64,000 bases of DNA from Corythoichthys intestinalis (Eukaryota > Chordata > Actinopteri > Syngnathiformes > Syngnathidae): positions 38,916,001 to 38,980,000 of the forward strand of contig NC_080415.1 in the NCBI RefSeq assembly GCF_030265065.1. The letters run 5' to 3'. The notes under the pieces are model-generated. The model made no database searches, was not told where the DNA came from, and worked only from the letters and a program-made list of their open reading frames with translations. Positions 32,501 through 44,783 of this stretch are shown one piece after another; the stretch's first letter is position 1, and each line of letters starts with the position of its first letter. A program made the position numbers and the translations under genes.

Positions 32501-35500
32501 AAAATGACAGAAGGGGGAAAAATAAGTGAACCCTCTGCCTAAGGAGACTTAAAGAGCAATTGAAACCAATTTTTACCAAACAATTTAAGTCAGGTGTGTG
32601 CTCAATCACTGATGAGTAGTTAAAAGTTGCCTTGTCCACTATAAAAAACACACCTGGTAAGAATTGTCTTGATGAGAAGCATTGTCTGATGTGCCTCATG
32701 GCTTGGACAAAAAAGCTGTCTGAAGACCTGCGATCAAGGATTGTTGATTTGTGTAAGGATGAAAAAACACCTCTAAAAGTCTGGATGTTCATCAATGGAC
32801 AGTCAGAGAAGTTGTCTACAAATGGAGAGAGTTTGGCACTGTTGCTTCTCTCCCAAGGAGTGGCCGACCACCAAAGATGACGCCAAGAGTTCAGCGCAGA
32901 CTACTCAGAAAGGTAAAAAAGAACCCTAGAGTGTCTGTTAAAGACTTACAGAAATCACTGGCACGGTCCAACATCTCTGTGCACACATCAACTATATGGA
33001 AAACTATAGCCAAGAATGGTGTTCATGGGAGGTCTCCACAGAGTAAACCACTGCTGTCTAAAAAAACCCCATTGTTGCTCGTTTAATGTTTACAAAAAGG
33101 CACTTGGACACTCCACAGAAGTCGAATTGGTTGGGAGTAACACACAACATCATGTGTGGAGGAAAAATAGAACAGCTCACCAACATCAACACCTCATCTC
33201 CACCGTGAAGCATGGTGGAGGGAGCATCATGATTTGGGGCTGTTTTGCTGCCTCAGGGCCTGGATAACTTGTAATCATTAATGGAAAAATGATTCAAAAG
33301 AAATCATGTTGTTTTGCAGGAAAACCTGAGACCGTCTGTCAGACAACACAATGATCCATAACACAGAAGTAAATCAACTTCAGAATGGTTTCAGAAGAAC
33401 AAAATACACATTCTGGAGTGGCCAAGTCAAAGTCCAGTCTTGAACCCCATTGGGAAGCTGTGGCATGACCTAAAGACAGCGGTTCATGCCAGACATTCCA
33501 GGAATCTAACTGATCTTCAGAAGTTTTGTCGAGAAGTATCGGCCAAGATTAGTCCTGATTGATGTGCCGGACTGATTTGGAGCTACAGGAAGCGTCTGGT
33601 TGAAGTTATTGCTGCCAGGGGGGAGCACATAATATTAAATGTGATGGTTCACTTACTTATTCCGCCCCCCGTCTGTCATTGTTTGCATACTATCCTCATT
33701 AAAATATAAAAACGTATAAATGTTAGTTGGTTTTAGTTAAAGCAGACACTGTTTTTTTTCGTCTGTGTGATTTTGACAAAGATCAGATCACATGAGTTTA
33801 CGCAGAAATGTGAGGAATTCCAAAAGGTTCAAATACTTTTTCATATCACAGATATATTGTATGTACAACAATTTTCATCATATTATAACAGGGGTGTCCA
33901 AACGTTTTGCAAAGGGGGCCAGATTTGGGGTGGTATAAATGTGGGGGGCCGACCTTGGCTGACGTCCTTTATGTAGAACAATATATTTAAGCAAAATTTA
34001 GCAAGCCATTCAGTGTGTCACATTTGCTTTATTATTTTTTTAATGAATAATTTCAACAATCTCGCAACTAGCCTTTGCAGCGTTCTCTTTCGACTCTTGG
34101 GCTCTTGCGAAATACTACTGCTGTGAAATTAAACTAGCTTCAAGTTGCTTCAATTTCTCGCTGCGTATCTTCCCTGTAATCTTGTAGTACATGTCAGCGT
34201 GTCTTGTTTGGTAATATCGCCTCAGGTTGAAATCTTTAAAAACAGCGACTGTCTCTTTGCAAATGAGGCAAGACACAGTTAGTGAAGAAATAGTCCAATT
34301 TTCATCTATCCTTGAAGCGTCGGCAGTCACAGTCAACTTTTTTTTGTTGATTGTCGCCATTTTAGAAAATTGGAAGTAGAGGGTCACAAGGAGTAATGTT
34401 GCTTAGCCCTTAAATACCTGCAACATGAAGCAATTATCAGAGAATCCCAAAATTTGAAAAATAAGTTCCTAATGAAACCTTTTTTTCAAATTTTTGAAAA
34501 GAAAAGTCCAAATGAATATATGTACCGTATTTTTCGGACTATAAGTCGCACCTGAGTATAAGTCGCACCAGCCATAAAATGCCCAACGAAGAGGAAAAAA
34601 ACATATATAAGTCGCACTGGAGTATAAGTCGCATTTTGGGGGGAAATTTACTCAATAAAATCCAACACATAGAACAGATATGCCATCTTGAAAGGCACTT
34701 TATGATAAAAATACAATAGAAAACAACGTGCTGTATAAGTGTACAGTATGATAATGTTACACAATGCATGAACAACAAAATGCGAACGTGGCCGGTGAGT
34801 TAACGTAACATAGCTATTAAGAGTTATTCAGATGACTATAGCATAAAAAACATGCTAACAAGTTTACCAAACTATCAGTGTCACTCCAAAACACCAAAAT
34901 AACATGTAAAATGATATAATAATGTGTTAATAAGTTCACACATAAGTCGTTCCTGAGTATAAGTCGCACCCCCAGCCAAACTATGAAAAAAAAACTGCGA
35001 CTTATAGTCCGAAAAATACGATAATACGCGCTCTAATATCTATAACCCATGCTTAATCATGTTTTTTTCTCATGGAACCTGCAGATGTTGACTTGCATCC
35101 ATCCTTTTTTTCCAAAAAGAAATGTCAAAATTCTAAATTAGTCTGAAAATCATGAAATTTTAGGTGTATCAAATGTGATACATTTGGCAGTGAAGGGTTA
35201 AAATGCTGCTGCTTTTTAGTAGGTAAATGAGGAGCAGCATTTCGTGTGTAAGCTACTTTATATACTGGTTGCAGTACTGCTGACCAATTTATTAAGTCTG
35301 TGTGCGGGCCAGATGTTATTGATTTTATGACAGAGGCTGGGGGCCGGATGAAATTTGACCACGGGCTGCATTTGGCCCCCGGGCCGGACTTTGGACATGT
35401 CTGTATTATAGCAACCGATAGAAACTAGGGGTGGCAACCTCTTTGTACCTCACGATACACAAAGTGTCGCGATACATCATCATTTTGATATATTGTCACA

Positions 35501-35702
35501 CCCCCATGGATTATCACAACATCCTTCCACTTCACTCCCTCACCTGCTGTTTAGAAAAGTAGTCTTTGACAAGACATCCCATAATTTGCTGCGGAGACCT
35601 TGCTGTGCAGATGTGAGGCGTGACCAAACTCCCGAGGACGCGCTCCGAATAGCGAATCCAACCTGTAGATGAGTACAATTTATTTGAACACTTTTTTTTT
35701 TC

Positions 35703-35738
<36 letters not shown>

Positions 35739-38700
35739 TTTGTTCTATGCAGATTTCAGTACAGGTTCATCACTGTACTAGAGAATGATCGACAGCTGAC
35801 AGAATGTTCCATAGAAGGGAGTGGTGGAAGAAAAGCACTTTTTCTATCTATCACCACCAGCACTGCATTCTTATCTGTATATGGTAAGTAAAAAGTAGTG
35901 TTGCACCCATACTAGTATCGGCACTGAATGTCATTGGTACCAAGGAGTCCTAAGAAATTTCTTTTCACGCTTCTGCCATCAACTGAAATTGGTTTACTAG
36001 TAGACGTCTAGTGCTGCAACGATTAATCGATTAACTCGAGTATTCGATTCGAAAAAAAAGATTCGAATTAAATTTTGCCGCTTCGAGTATTCGTTTAATT
36101 AAAGTGGCGTTGTAATGGTAATTTTGAAAGTCCTCCAGTCTGCCTCATTTAACATGGCTGAAACCAGCTGCTCCATGTTAAGACCAACATAAGCCAAGTT
36201 TTTGTTTGAGCTAATGCTTTTTTTAATGAATTTGTTAGTTAGTTTATAGGTATTTTTAGCCGTGTTTTGTAAGAATATGTGTCTGAACCATTTGTTAAGA
36301 GCATTGTAAAAAAATAATAATAAAACATTAGCGTTTTCTAGCATTTAAGATAGCGGACTTTTGCTCTGTAAGTTAGCCAATTGTTTTTTTGTTGTACTTA
36401 GATCCTTGTTTATTTTTTTAATACCGTTTGAGGCTCAGCTCAGGTATTTTAATTTTTCATGTTCCTTTTCCGATTACTCGATTATTCGAACTAACGAGTT
36501 CATCGATTAAACGACTACTAAAATAATCGATAGCTGCAGCCCTATAGACGTCCAATCCATTTTAAGGTTCTAATAGCAGACAATGAGTTAAGTATTGTCT
36601 GATTGAGCCATGTTAGCAATTACTTTACATTCATGGTGGTATGCAGTAATCTAGTACTTTAAAAAACCTAGGGCTGTCAAACATAATTTATATTTAATCG
36701 AGTTAATTTAATATATTTAATCGAGTTAATTACAGCTTAAAAATTAATTCATCGTAAATAATCGCATTTCAAACCATCTATAAAATATGCCATATTTTTT
36801 TGTAAATTATTGTTGGAATGGAAAGATAAGACACAAGACGGATATATACATTCAACATACGGTACGTAAGTACTGAATTTGTTTATTATAACAATAAATC
36901 AGCATGATGGCATTAACATTATAAACATTCTCTTAAAGTGATCCATGGATAGAAAGACTTGTAGTTCTTAAAAGATAAATGTTAGTACAAGTTATAGAAA
37001 TTTTATATTAAAACTAGGGCTGTCAAAATTATCGCGTTAACGGGCGGTAACGGGCTCAAACAGATTAAAATGACAGCACAGTGCAATCTCCACTTGTTAC
37101 TTGTGTTTTTTGGAGTTTTGTCGCCCTCTGCTGGCGCTTGGGTGCGACTGATTTTATGGGCTTAAGTACCCATGAGCATTGTGTAATTATTGACATCAAC
37201 AATGGCGGGTTACTAGTTTATTTTTTGATTGAAAATTTTACAAATTTTATTAAAACGAAAACATTAAGAGGGGTTTTAATATAAAATTTCTATAACTTGT
37301 ACTAACATTTATCTTTTAAGAACTACAAGTCTTTCGATCCATGGATCGCTTTAACAGAATGTTAATAATGTTAATGCCATCTTGTTGATTTATTGTTCTA
37401 ATAAACGAATACAGTACTTATGTACCATATGTTGAATGTATATATCCATCTTGTGTCTTATCTTTCCATTCCAACAATAATTTACAGAAAAATATGGCAT
37501 ATTTTATAGATGGTCTGAATTGCGATTAATTACGATTAATTAATTTTTAAGCTGTAATTAACTCGATTAAAAATTTTAATCGTTAGACAGCCCTAATTAA
37601 AACCCCTCTTAATGTTTTGCACATTTGGAGGCTAAATCAAGTATATAATTATCGGATTGCATTATCGGTTGAATTTTTTAATATCTGGATTATCTGTGTG
37701 ACGTCATAATTGCCATTATCGGCCGATAATTATCTGTAACTGATATTATCGTGTATCTTTAGTTATAAGCATTCAATAATGCTCATGACAGTGTCATGTC
37801 ATAATTATGATTGCCTTATGACAGTCTTTTGGCGCCACTGTCAAATAAAGTGTTACCAAATACCGTAACTAGCACTTAATGAAACAACTGGAACAATAAC
37901 TGAAGAAATAATTAGCACAGAACATAAACTTTGATTGTTATTTACATCTGTAACGCTGCAAAGCATGCTAGGAGGCATGTTGGACAACAACAGTATTGAC
38001 AGCAGGTGGCAGCAGAGGTTGACTGTCTCCCCCAAGAGAGCAGTTATGGCCAAATGAAGCTTCTTGAACCTTTGCAGCCAATTGGTTCAAAGCTTCATGG
38101 TGGTTCATTTGGTCTTATAATACAGTGAGGACAGCTGCAGCGTATATTCCAGTGCGGCTTATCTATGAACAAATCCTGTTTTCATGTCAAATTTGGTGGG
38201 TGACGGCTTATAGTCAGGTGCGCCTTATAGTGTGAAAATTACAGTAATTAGTCAATATTTCTCAGGATATTCTTATGTGTCCAATGTGCCGGTATACAGT
38301 AGACAAACAGGTACAGGAGAGAAAAGCAAAGCACAATAAAATGCATTGTGAGGTGGATGAATTTACCTGGGCAGGAGGAGGTGAACATAGGCAAGGCATT
38401 GGAGTCATGGTGCCTCCTGCGATACCTCTGAATAAATTCCTTTTGGCTCTCTATGATGCTAAATCCTGCTGCTAGAGTGGTATCAAACACAAACTGCACC
38501 CCTATATGGAAATGAAGATCATTCAGAAACAAAAACACAGTTGCCAAAACAATCAACTGTAAATGCCTTAAATAGAAATGCAGATCAGTGGATTTTTGAG
38601 TGACATCATTCAAACGGTCTGCACGCAACTAGCTTGTTAAATTTGGATACATTTAGTTGCTATTGCCACTTCTGGGAGATGATTGGATGAAACTTTACCC

Positions 38701-41700
38701 ATCGAAATCAAATCACGAGGCTTGACATGCCCTCTTTGCTATTTCTGGCTCTTTGAAAATGGCTGACCAAATGAAACTTAAAAAAGGATAACATAAAGTG
38801 CTCATTTCTCATTACAACACATTCACATGAAAAATAACGAATAAAAGTGTGAAATATCTCCGACCTAAAAAATTGCACTTTTTGCAGATTCCCCCCCCCC
38901 CATTCTGAAAAAATGAGAGTCTGAAAGGGTTAAGGCGAAACACTACCGCTTTTGTCCACCGGCGTCGCTAAAATCAACCAAAACTGAAAAGTTCCCAAGT
39001 GCTGCTTTAAATAGGGAATCAAATACCTTTAGACTAAAATTAGGGAATTGTTCAAGTTAAATTTAGCGGGCGCATGGATTGAACATCTAGCGCTGTCAAT
39101 AGCACTGAAAGATGATTGACAAAAGAAGAAAGATACATGGCCACCACTCCCAGTTTAAATAATTGGACGTCTATCACCGTCAGTGGCATGCAATACATTA
39201 AATGCTATGGGGGGAAGAAACTACTTTCGAGAGCCGTGACCCGAGTATATATATTTTTAAAATTCATTTTAATTTAATTATTTTAGCTCTTATTAACATT
39301 GTATTAATTTACAGTGGTATGAAAAAGTATCTGAACCTTTTGGAATTTCTCAAGTTTCTGCATAAAATCACCATCAAATGTGAGCTGATCTTTGTCAAAA
39401 TCTCACAGATGAAAAAACTGCTTTATCTAAAAACACCCAAACATTTATAGGTTTTCATACTTTAATGAGGACCGGATGCAAACAATGACAGAAGTGGGAA
39501 AAATAAGTAAGTGAACCATCACATTTAACATTTTGTGCCCCCCCTTTGGCAGCAATAACTTCAACCAGACGCTTCCAGTAGCTGCAGATCAGTCTGGCAC
39601 ATCGATAAGGACTAATCTTGGCTCATTCTTCTCTACAAAACCTGCTGTAGTTCAGTCAGATTCCTGGGATGTCTGGCATGAATTGCTGTCCTTAGGTCAT
39701 GCCACAGCATCTCAATGGGGTTCAAGTCTGAACTTTGACTTCTGAAACCATTCTGAAGTTGATTTACTTCTGTGTTTTGGATCATTGTCTTGTTGCAGCA
39801 TCCATTCTCTTTTTAGCTTCAACTGTCTGACAGATGGCCTCAAGTTTTCCTGGAAATCATCCTGCAAAACCTTTGAATAAATTCTTCCATTAATGATTAC
39901 AAATTGTCCAGGCCCTGAGGCAGCAAAACAGCCCCGAATCATGTTGCTCCCTCCACCATGCTTCACGGTGGGGATGAGGTGTTGATGTTGGTGAGCTGTT
40001 CCATTTTTCCACCACGCATGACGTTGTGTGTTACTCCCAAACAATTCAACTTTGGTTTCATCAGTCCACAAAATATTTTGCCAAAACTTCTTCAGGAGTG
40101 TCCAAGTGCCTTTTTGCGAACATTAAACGAGCAACAATGTTTTTTTTTTTTAAAGACAGCTGTGGCTTCCTCCGTGGAGTCCTCCCATGAACACCATTCT
40201 TGACCATAGATTTAAATACAGTTGATGTGTTCACATAGATATTGGACCGTGCCAGTGATTTCTGTAAGTCTTTAGCAGACATTCTAGGGTTCTTTTTTTT
40301 TTTTTACCTCTGAATATTCTGCGCTTAACTCTTGGCTTCATCTTTGGTGGACAGCCACTCTTTGAGAGAGAAGCGCCAGTGCCAAACTCTCTCCATTTGT
40401 AGACAACTTCTCTAACTGTCCATTGATGGACATCGAGACTTTTAGAGATGGTTTTGTATCCTTTCCCAGCTTTATACAAATCAAAAATCCTTGATCGCAG
40501 GTCTTCAGACAGCTCTTTTGACGGAGCCATGATGTACATCAGATAATGCTTCTCATCAAGATCAATTCTTACCAGGTGTGTGTTTTATAGTGGGCAGGGC
40601 AGCTTTAAACCACTCATCAGTGATTGGGCACACACCTGACTTAAATTGTTGGGTAAAAATTGGTTTCAAATGCTTTTTTTGTCTTCTGAGGCAGAAGGTT
40701 CAATTACTTATTTTTCACTAAAATGTGAAAAGTTATAATGTTTGCGTGGTTTTAGTGAACGAAGACACTGATTTTTCATCTGTGTGATTTTGACAAAGAT
40801 CAGATCACATTTGATGGAGATTTTATGCGGGATTGTTAGAAACTCCAAAAGGTTCAGATACACTTTCATACCACTGTATAACTTGATTTATCATATCTAA
40901 CAATAAGTTATGGAAAAAAATGATAATTTAAAAAGATATACTGTTTAATCATAATTTCTAATATTTCAGTATTTTTTCATCAGTGCAAGTAGATTTGAAC
41001 AAATGAAGGTAAAAAGAAGGTAAATAACATTTGATTATATTCATCATTCACCTACAGCAAATGCCTATTATGGCGGAAAACACAGACAAGACTGAAAAAG
41101 CAGTTTCTGCTCTTGCACTCCTCTTTAAAAGAAACAGCTGTATTTTAAGCCAAAACAACTGTTGTGTTTGATAGAACAAAATGTCTACATGCTGCCATAG
41201 CAGGTTCATGGTGCACTAAGCCTCCGAAATATTTTTAATTTGTCCGTTTTACCCTGAAGACCCCCGTTTACAGACGTCGCGCAACTGCTTTTGTTTCAAC
41301 CTAGCCATAAAAAGAAGGGAAGTAGTTATATTTGTTATTCAAAATGGCTGTCATTTTTAGCTTAGAATCATTAAATGATGTCTAATATTTAGTTTTAAGA
41401 AAAAGAAAACGACTTTAAAAAATTATTCACTAGCCTATTTCAAACTTTTAAACAAATTATGTCACAATGAAAAATTTGGCGTCTGTAAAAAAGTCAGGGA
41501 TATCTACCTCATAACTATCGCTTAAATGTATTTTTGTTACTGTCGCATTTTCCCCAATTTGTTAGATGATAAATAATCAATCAAACATTAAAAAAAAAAA
41601 AAAAACAACCATTTACAAGGGTAACTACAGTGGTACCTCTACATATGAAGTTAATCCGTTCCAGGAGCTTGTTTGTAAGTCGAAATGGTCGTATGTCGAG

Positions 41701-43527
41701 CAGGATTTTCCCATAGGAATACATTATAATTCCATTAATTCGTTCCACAGCCCAAAAACCTGCACTAAATCCTTAAAAAAATACTGCTGGTACTATTACA
41801 AATGGCAATTACATATAGCAAAACAAATAAATAATAAATAAAAATCGGATTAATAATATAATAATAATAATAATTCCTGTAATAGTGTAACGAAACTGGT
41901 TCTAATAAGGCGGACGTTTTTTTCTGTACCTGAAGGCACCGCGGCGTTGACGTGACTAAGAGGGAGGGGAGCGGGTGAAAGTTTATTTTCGCTTTCAATG
42001 CTTTCTTGAGAACATCGTCAATTGCGGCAGACAGCAGGCGTTTTGTGTTGAATAAGTTGTGAAAGAAATGATGAAAACGTGGCGAAGCTGGCGATTTCTC
42101 TGGAGATGTTACCACAATAAGAATTGTCAGCTTAACTTATAAAGACTGGCGAACGATGGTCGGAGGAGGACCGTGGAGATGTATTGTTGAGCCATTTCAC
42201 GGATGCCCACCCTACGCTCATATTTTTCTGTCATTTGCATCTTCATTTAGAAGGTAAGCGTCAACTTTTTCCTTGTTTCACCACCTGTACCAACCTTTTC
42301 TGAAACCTGTGTTGATTTGTCACACAAGAAAATCCGCTGTGCATTCGTCTGCGGTGCTGCCATTGTCGTCGTATTTCGAGCATGTCGTCGGATGTAGAAA
42401 CAAATGGCGAGTCAAATTTTACGTCGGATGTCGAAAAGTTCGTGCGTCGAAGCGATCGTATGTAGAGGTACCACTGTATATGAAAAAGAAAATCTCAACC
42501 ACTCCTTGTTGTCTGCGATTTCTGCATCGCGGCCCTTGTTAAATCACCATGTTTCACCCATAAAATTTCCCAAAAATCCGGGTGTGGCCATTCACAGCTG
42601 TGTCTTGACACTCGGTGATACATGCTACATGGAATTTTTGGATCGAAACATGGTATGTACGCGATAATATCTCATTAAAATCACGGCGTCTTTAATTCTG
42701 CTATTGCGTGCTGTCGTCTCCAGTTAGGGTTTTGCTGTTTATTTTTAAAAAAATTTTTAAATGCCCTCCTGTTCAAAATTTTCCTTCCCCCAGAAAATTG
42801 AGATTTTAAGCTTTCCAATGATGTATCACATGTGCATATCGGACAATTTTGAAATTTGGCCAAAGCAGGGGTCTCAGAGCGGAACTTCAAGTCACCTGAG
42901 CGTTTTCCGCCCTATGTATCAATGAACTCACCCAAGCTCTTGAGAAAAGCGCAAAGTTTAGCGGCGGCCTCCGCGACGTCCATGCCGAGTTTGACGGCAA
43001 AGAACGGAAGCGATTGCGGACACACCGACGCCACCACCACCTTGTGCTTTGCCACGTCGCATTTCTGGTGAGCACAGAGAGATTCCTCAACTGAAACAAT
43101 GCCCCGACTGTCACAGGCCTGAGTAGTTTTGTACTTTGTTTAGGGCCAACACCCGCTCCATCTCCTCCAAGTTCTGCTGCGAGATCTTCAGGCTCTCTCC
43201 CTCGGAAATACAGCCGTCGCAGGATAGGCAGGCGCTCAGCAACAACTCCTTCTCCTGATGGAACAAAGCCTTTTAATGTGCTAACAACCCACTGTGTTTT
43301 TCATTTAGCAAAGTAAGATTTTACCCTTCCGTTGACTTGCTCTCTATCTTGTGTTGAACTGACACCATCGTTGTTGCTCTGTTTCTTGTTGCACTGCGGT
43401 TGAAATTTAAGAATGATTTGGTAGCAGATCATTGACACAAAGAATTTTCAATATAAATCACCTGCTTGGTGCAGTTCTCACACTTTTCCTGGCGCTTCCC
43501 AATGTTGACCTCAGACATTTTATTCAT
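26574..43527 (-). CDS. narf: Nuclear prelamin A recognition factor (hydrogenase-like Fe-S protein)
   Basis: Eleven coding exons in transcript order: 43462-43527, 43325-43393, 43135-43254, 42932-43064, 38367-38501, 35544-35662, 31071-31200, 30623-30695, 28686-28823, 28463-28620, 26574-26821; 462 aa (human 456). The family is related to [FeFe]-hydrogenases; human NARF binds prelamin A in the nucleus. N-terminal [12 protein letters not shown] (15-26) and CLSCDGC (54-60) carry Cys ligands; ASVCPQS (97-103), [15 protein letters not shown] and [11 protein letters not shown] supply the hydrogenase-domain cysteines. The KCENC start and [20 protein letters not shown] identify NARF rather than its paralogue CIAO3, which begins differently and lacks this Cys cluster. 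A 5' UTR exon probably ends with a donor at 44784, and the ATG at 43527 lies just after an acceptor; a second ATG at 43518 is possible. Introns 4-9 are swollen by transposons. No frame breaks seen. Confidence 0.96.
26921..28182. mobile_element. hAT-like non-autonomous element in the last NARF intron
   Basis: Starts TAGGGCTGGGCGATATGGCC and ends CAGTATACTGCCCGGCTCTA, with TCACGGTAAA words near one end inverted as TAACGGTAAA near the other. No matching 8-bp duplication is clear. Interior is AT-rich; 27700-27960 repeats GCGTTAGCCGCTAGC words. Not coding. Confidence 0.5.
29330..30600. mobile_element. Terminal-repeat element with two nested insertions
   Basis: Copy of the 8722-9591 family: 'AGATAAGCCGCATTGGACTATAAG' words at the left and TTTCAGTCCAAAAATTATGG at the right. 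Inside is the GGTAACA-ended palindromic element (29717-30520), which is itself split by a hAT family C copy (29763-30265). Confidence 0.7.
29763..30265 (-). mobile_element. Non-autonomous hAT element, family C
   Basis: Ends TAGTGCTGCAACGATTAATC and ATCGATAGCTTCAGCCCTA; exact 8-bp duplication CATTAGAC at 29755-29762 and 30266-30273. Non-coding, 503 bp. Confidence 0.9.
31326..33852 (+). mobile_element. Tc1 family B element with a hAT inserted in its left end
   Basis: Left end CAGTGGTATGAAAAAGTATC at 31326 and right end near 33852 (worn). The transposase region 32690-33620 is scattered over several frames: [15 protein letters not shown], then [19 protein letters not shown], then [20 protein letters not shown]. 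It has many breaks and some loss between 33090 and 33130. It lies in the NARF intron upstream of exon 31071-31200. Confidence 0.88.
31437..32429 (+). mobile_element. hAT element with BED-finger remnant
   Basis: Ends TAGAGCTGTCCCGATTAGTC and AGTCGTTTGGGACAGCCCTA; flanks GTCTGCAT and GTCTTCAT match at 7 of 8 bases. The frame from 31553 ([12 protein letters not shown]...) includes [18 protein letters not shown], a decayed BED zinc finger as in hAT transposases; one zinc Cys has been lost. Confidence 0.8.
33889..35403 (-). mobile_element. hAT (Charlie-type) element with BED-finger coding remnant
   Basis: Ends CAGGGGTGTCCAAACGTTTT and CCGGACTTTGGACATGTCTG; flanks TATTATAA and TATTATAG (7 of 8). 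The minus-strand frame 34387-34115 holds a BED finger: [21 protein letters not shown] and [12 protein letters not shown] (Cys-x2-Cys ... His). The catalytic part is absent. A second element sits inside at 34527-35022. Confidence 0.85.
34527..35022. mobile_element. Terminal-repeat element, intact reference copy
   Basis: Perfect-looking inverted ends: CCGTATTTTTCGGACTATAA at the left and TTATAGTCCGAAAAATACG at the right. 496 bp, non-coding, inserted in the Charlie-type hAT. It gives the uninterrupted form of the copy split at 1790-2860. Confidence 0.85.
36009..36544 (-). mobile_element. Non-autonomous hAT element, family C
   Basis: Ends TAGTGCTGCAACGATTAATC and ATCGATAGCTGCAGCCCTA; exact duplication TAGACGTC at 36001-36008 and 36545-36552. 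The target lies in the dispersed GACGTCCA repeat. Confidence 0.92.
36669..37618 (-). mobile_element. Inverted hAT family A copy, split by a younger copy of itself
   Basis: 36669-37014 is family A in minus orientation. A full plus-orientation copy, 37015-37595, is inserted with exact duplication ATTAAAAC (37007-37014 and 37596-37603), and the older copy resumes for about 20 bases after it before being truncated. Confidence 0.88.
37740..38245 (-). mobile_element. Reversed, truncated terminal-repeat element
   Basis: Same family as 8722-9591, reversed. The right end TATAGTCAGGTGCGCCTTAT is present; the other end stops in the GTTACC palindromic insert at 37740-37856. Confidence 0.6.
39312..40876 (-). 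mobile_element. Tc1 family B transposon, near full length, decayed transposase
   Basis: Ends CAGTGGTATGAAAAAGTATC and CATACCACTG with TA on both sides. The transposase reads on the minus strand from ATG at 40530 ([20 protein letters not shown]) through [13 protein letters not shown] and [11 protein letters not shown] to about 39540, with several frameshifts including one in an A-run near 40150. Inactive. Located in the NARF intron between exons 42932-43064 and 38367-38501. Confidence 0.92.
41068..42918 (-). mobile_element. ~1-kb unclassified element, copy 1, split by a Tigger-like insertion
   Basis: The halves 41068-41600 and 42480-42918 match, in inverted order, the single block at 58624-59641. 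Ends are ATGGCGGAAAACAC and its complement GCGTTTTCCGCC. A frame trace reads [19 protein letters not shown] and CYMEFLDRN near 42560-42660 (plus strand); the same words are in the other copy. Family unknown to me. Its edge lies only 14 bases from NARF exon 42932-43064, on the donor side. Confidence 0.65.
41628..42476. mobile_element. Pogo/Tigger-like non-autonomous element
   Basis: Ends CAGTGGTACCTCTACATATG and TATGTAGAGGTACCACTG, with TA on both sides. 849 bp; internal frames look non-coding. The same family recurs at 52312. Confidence 0.8.
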
Positions 43528-43577
43528 CTGTAAGTAGACGACGGTAAATTCAGTGCAGTGGTACCTCTACTTACAAT

Positions 43578-43774
43578 GCTGGCCAAAAGTATTGGCACCC
43601 CTTCAATTCTGTCAGATAATGTCAGATAATCTTTTTCATCTTTCCATTCCAACAATAATTTACAGAAAAATATGGCATATTTTATAGATGGTGTGAATTG
43701 CAATTAATTGTGATTAATTAATTTTTAAGCTGTAATTAACTCGATTAAAAAATATAATCGTCTGACACCCCTAC
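43578..43774. mobile_element. Two transposon end fragments
   Basis: 43578-43630 resembles a Tc1-like end (GGCCAAAAGTATTGGCACCC). 43632-43774 is the right third of a hAT family A copy, ending CGTCTGACACCCCTA. Both lie just upstream of the first NARF coding exon. Confidence 0.6.
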
Positions 43775-44029
43775 TTTTTACTTGTAAAGTAAATTTTAAA
43801 GCAAGTACTTTTGTACCTTTACTTGATGAGTATATTTTTTCCTTGTAGACTTGTACTTGAGTATTTTTTACCTGGTTATGTACTTTTACTTAAGTATGAA
43901 AAAAGTGAGTACTTTATCCACCACTGCCTTCCTTGTATATTATATGGAGAAATCCCACCATGTAGTTTTTTTTTTTTTTTTTGTTACTCCACACTCCTGA
44001 GACCACACAACGTACCTTAAAAATGAAAT

Positions 44030-44608
44030 TAGGGCTGCAGCTATCGATTATTTTAGTAGTCGATTAATCGATGAGCTAGTTAATTCAAATAATCGAGTAA
44101 TCGGATAAAGAACATGAAGAATTTAAATTCCTGGGGTGAGCCTCAAACGGTATAAAAAAAAAAAACAAAAACAAATAAATGAGGATTTAAGTACAACAAA
44201 AGAATAATTGGCTAACTTACATAGCAAAAGTCCACTAGCTTAAATGCTATAAAATGCTAACATTTTTTTTTTTTACAGTGCTCTTAACAAATGGTTTAGA
44301 CTCATATTCCCACTAAAAACGACTAAATATACCTAAAAACTAAATCCCGAATGCATTAAAAAAACATCCCAAACAAAAACTTTGCTCATGTTGTTCTTTA
44401 CAGGGAGCAGTTGGATTCAGCCATGTGAAATGAAGCAGACCAGAGGACAGTGTATCCACCCTAATCAATAAAACTAAATGTAAACACTTTCAAAATAAAC
44501 CATTACAATCTCACTTTAATTAAACGAATACTCGAAGCAACAAAATTTAATTCGAATATTTTTTTCTTATCGAATACTCGAGTTAATCGATTAATCATTG
44601 CAGTACTA
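44030..44608 (+). mobile_element. Non-autonomous hAT element, family C
   Basis: Ends TAGGGCTGCAGCTATCGATT and CGATTAATCATTGCAGTACTA; exact 8-bp duplication AATGAAAT at 44022-44029 and 44609-44616. In the NARF 5' UTR intron. Confidence 0.93.
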
Positions 44609-44783
44609 AATGAAATTGTTAAACGACCTATGTTTAAATATTATATCAAACATACAAAGTAAGCATCGAACAAATATAATGTAATTGTACATACTATTTA
44701 CATTGAAATGCTTACACGTTTTCTGGGTATTTAAGGGAAAACAAAAATCAGAGAAAGCACACAGTGACATTTAGGAAACTTAC

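Noticed and set aside
26574-43527. Identification as CIAO3 (NARFL)
   Set aside because: First impression from the hydrogenase-like body, but the short Cys-rich N-terminus and exon 4 sequence match NARF, and CYBC1 and HEXD are NARF's neighbours in human.
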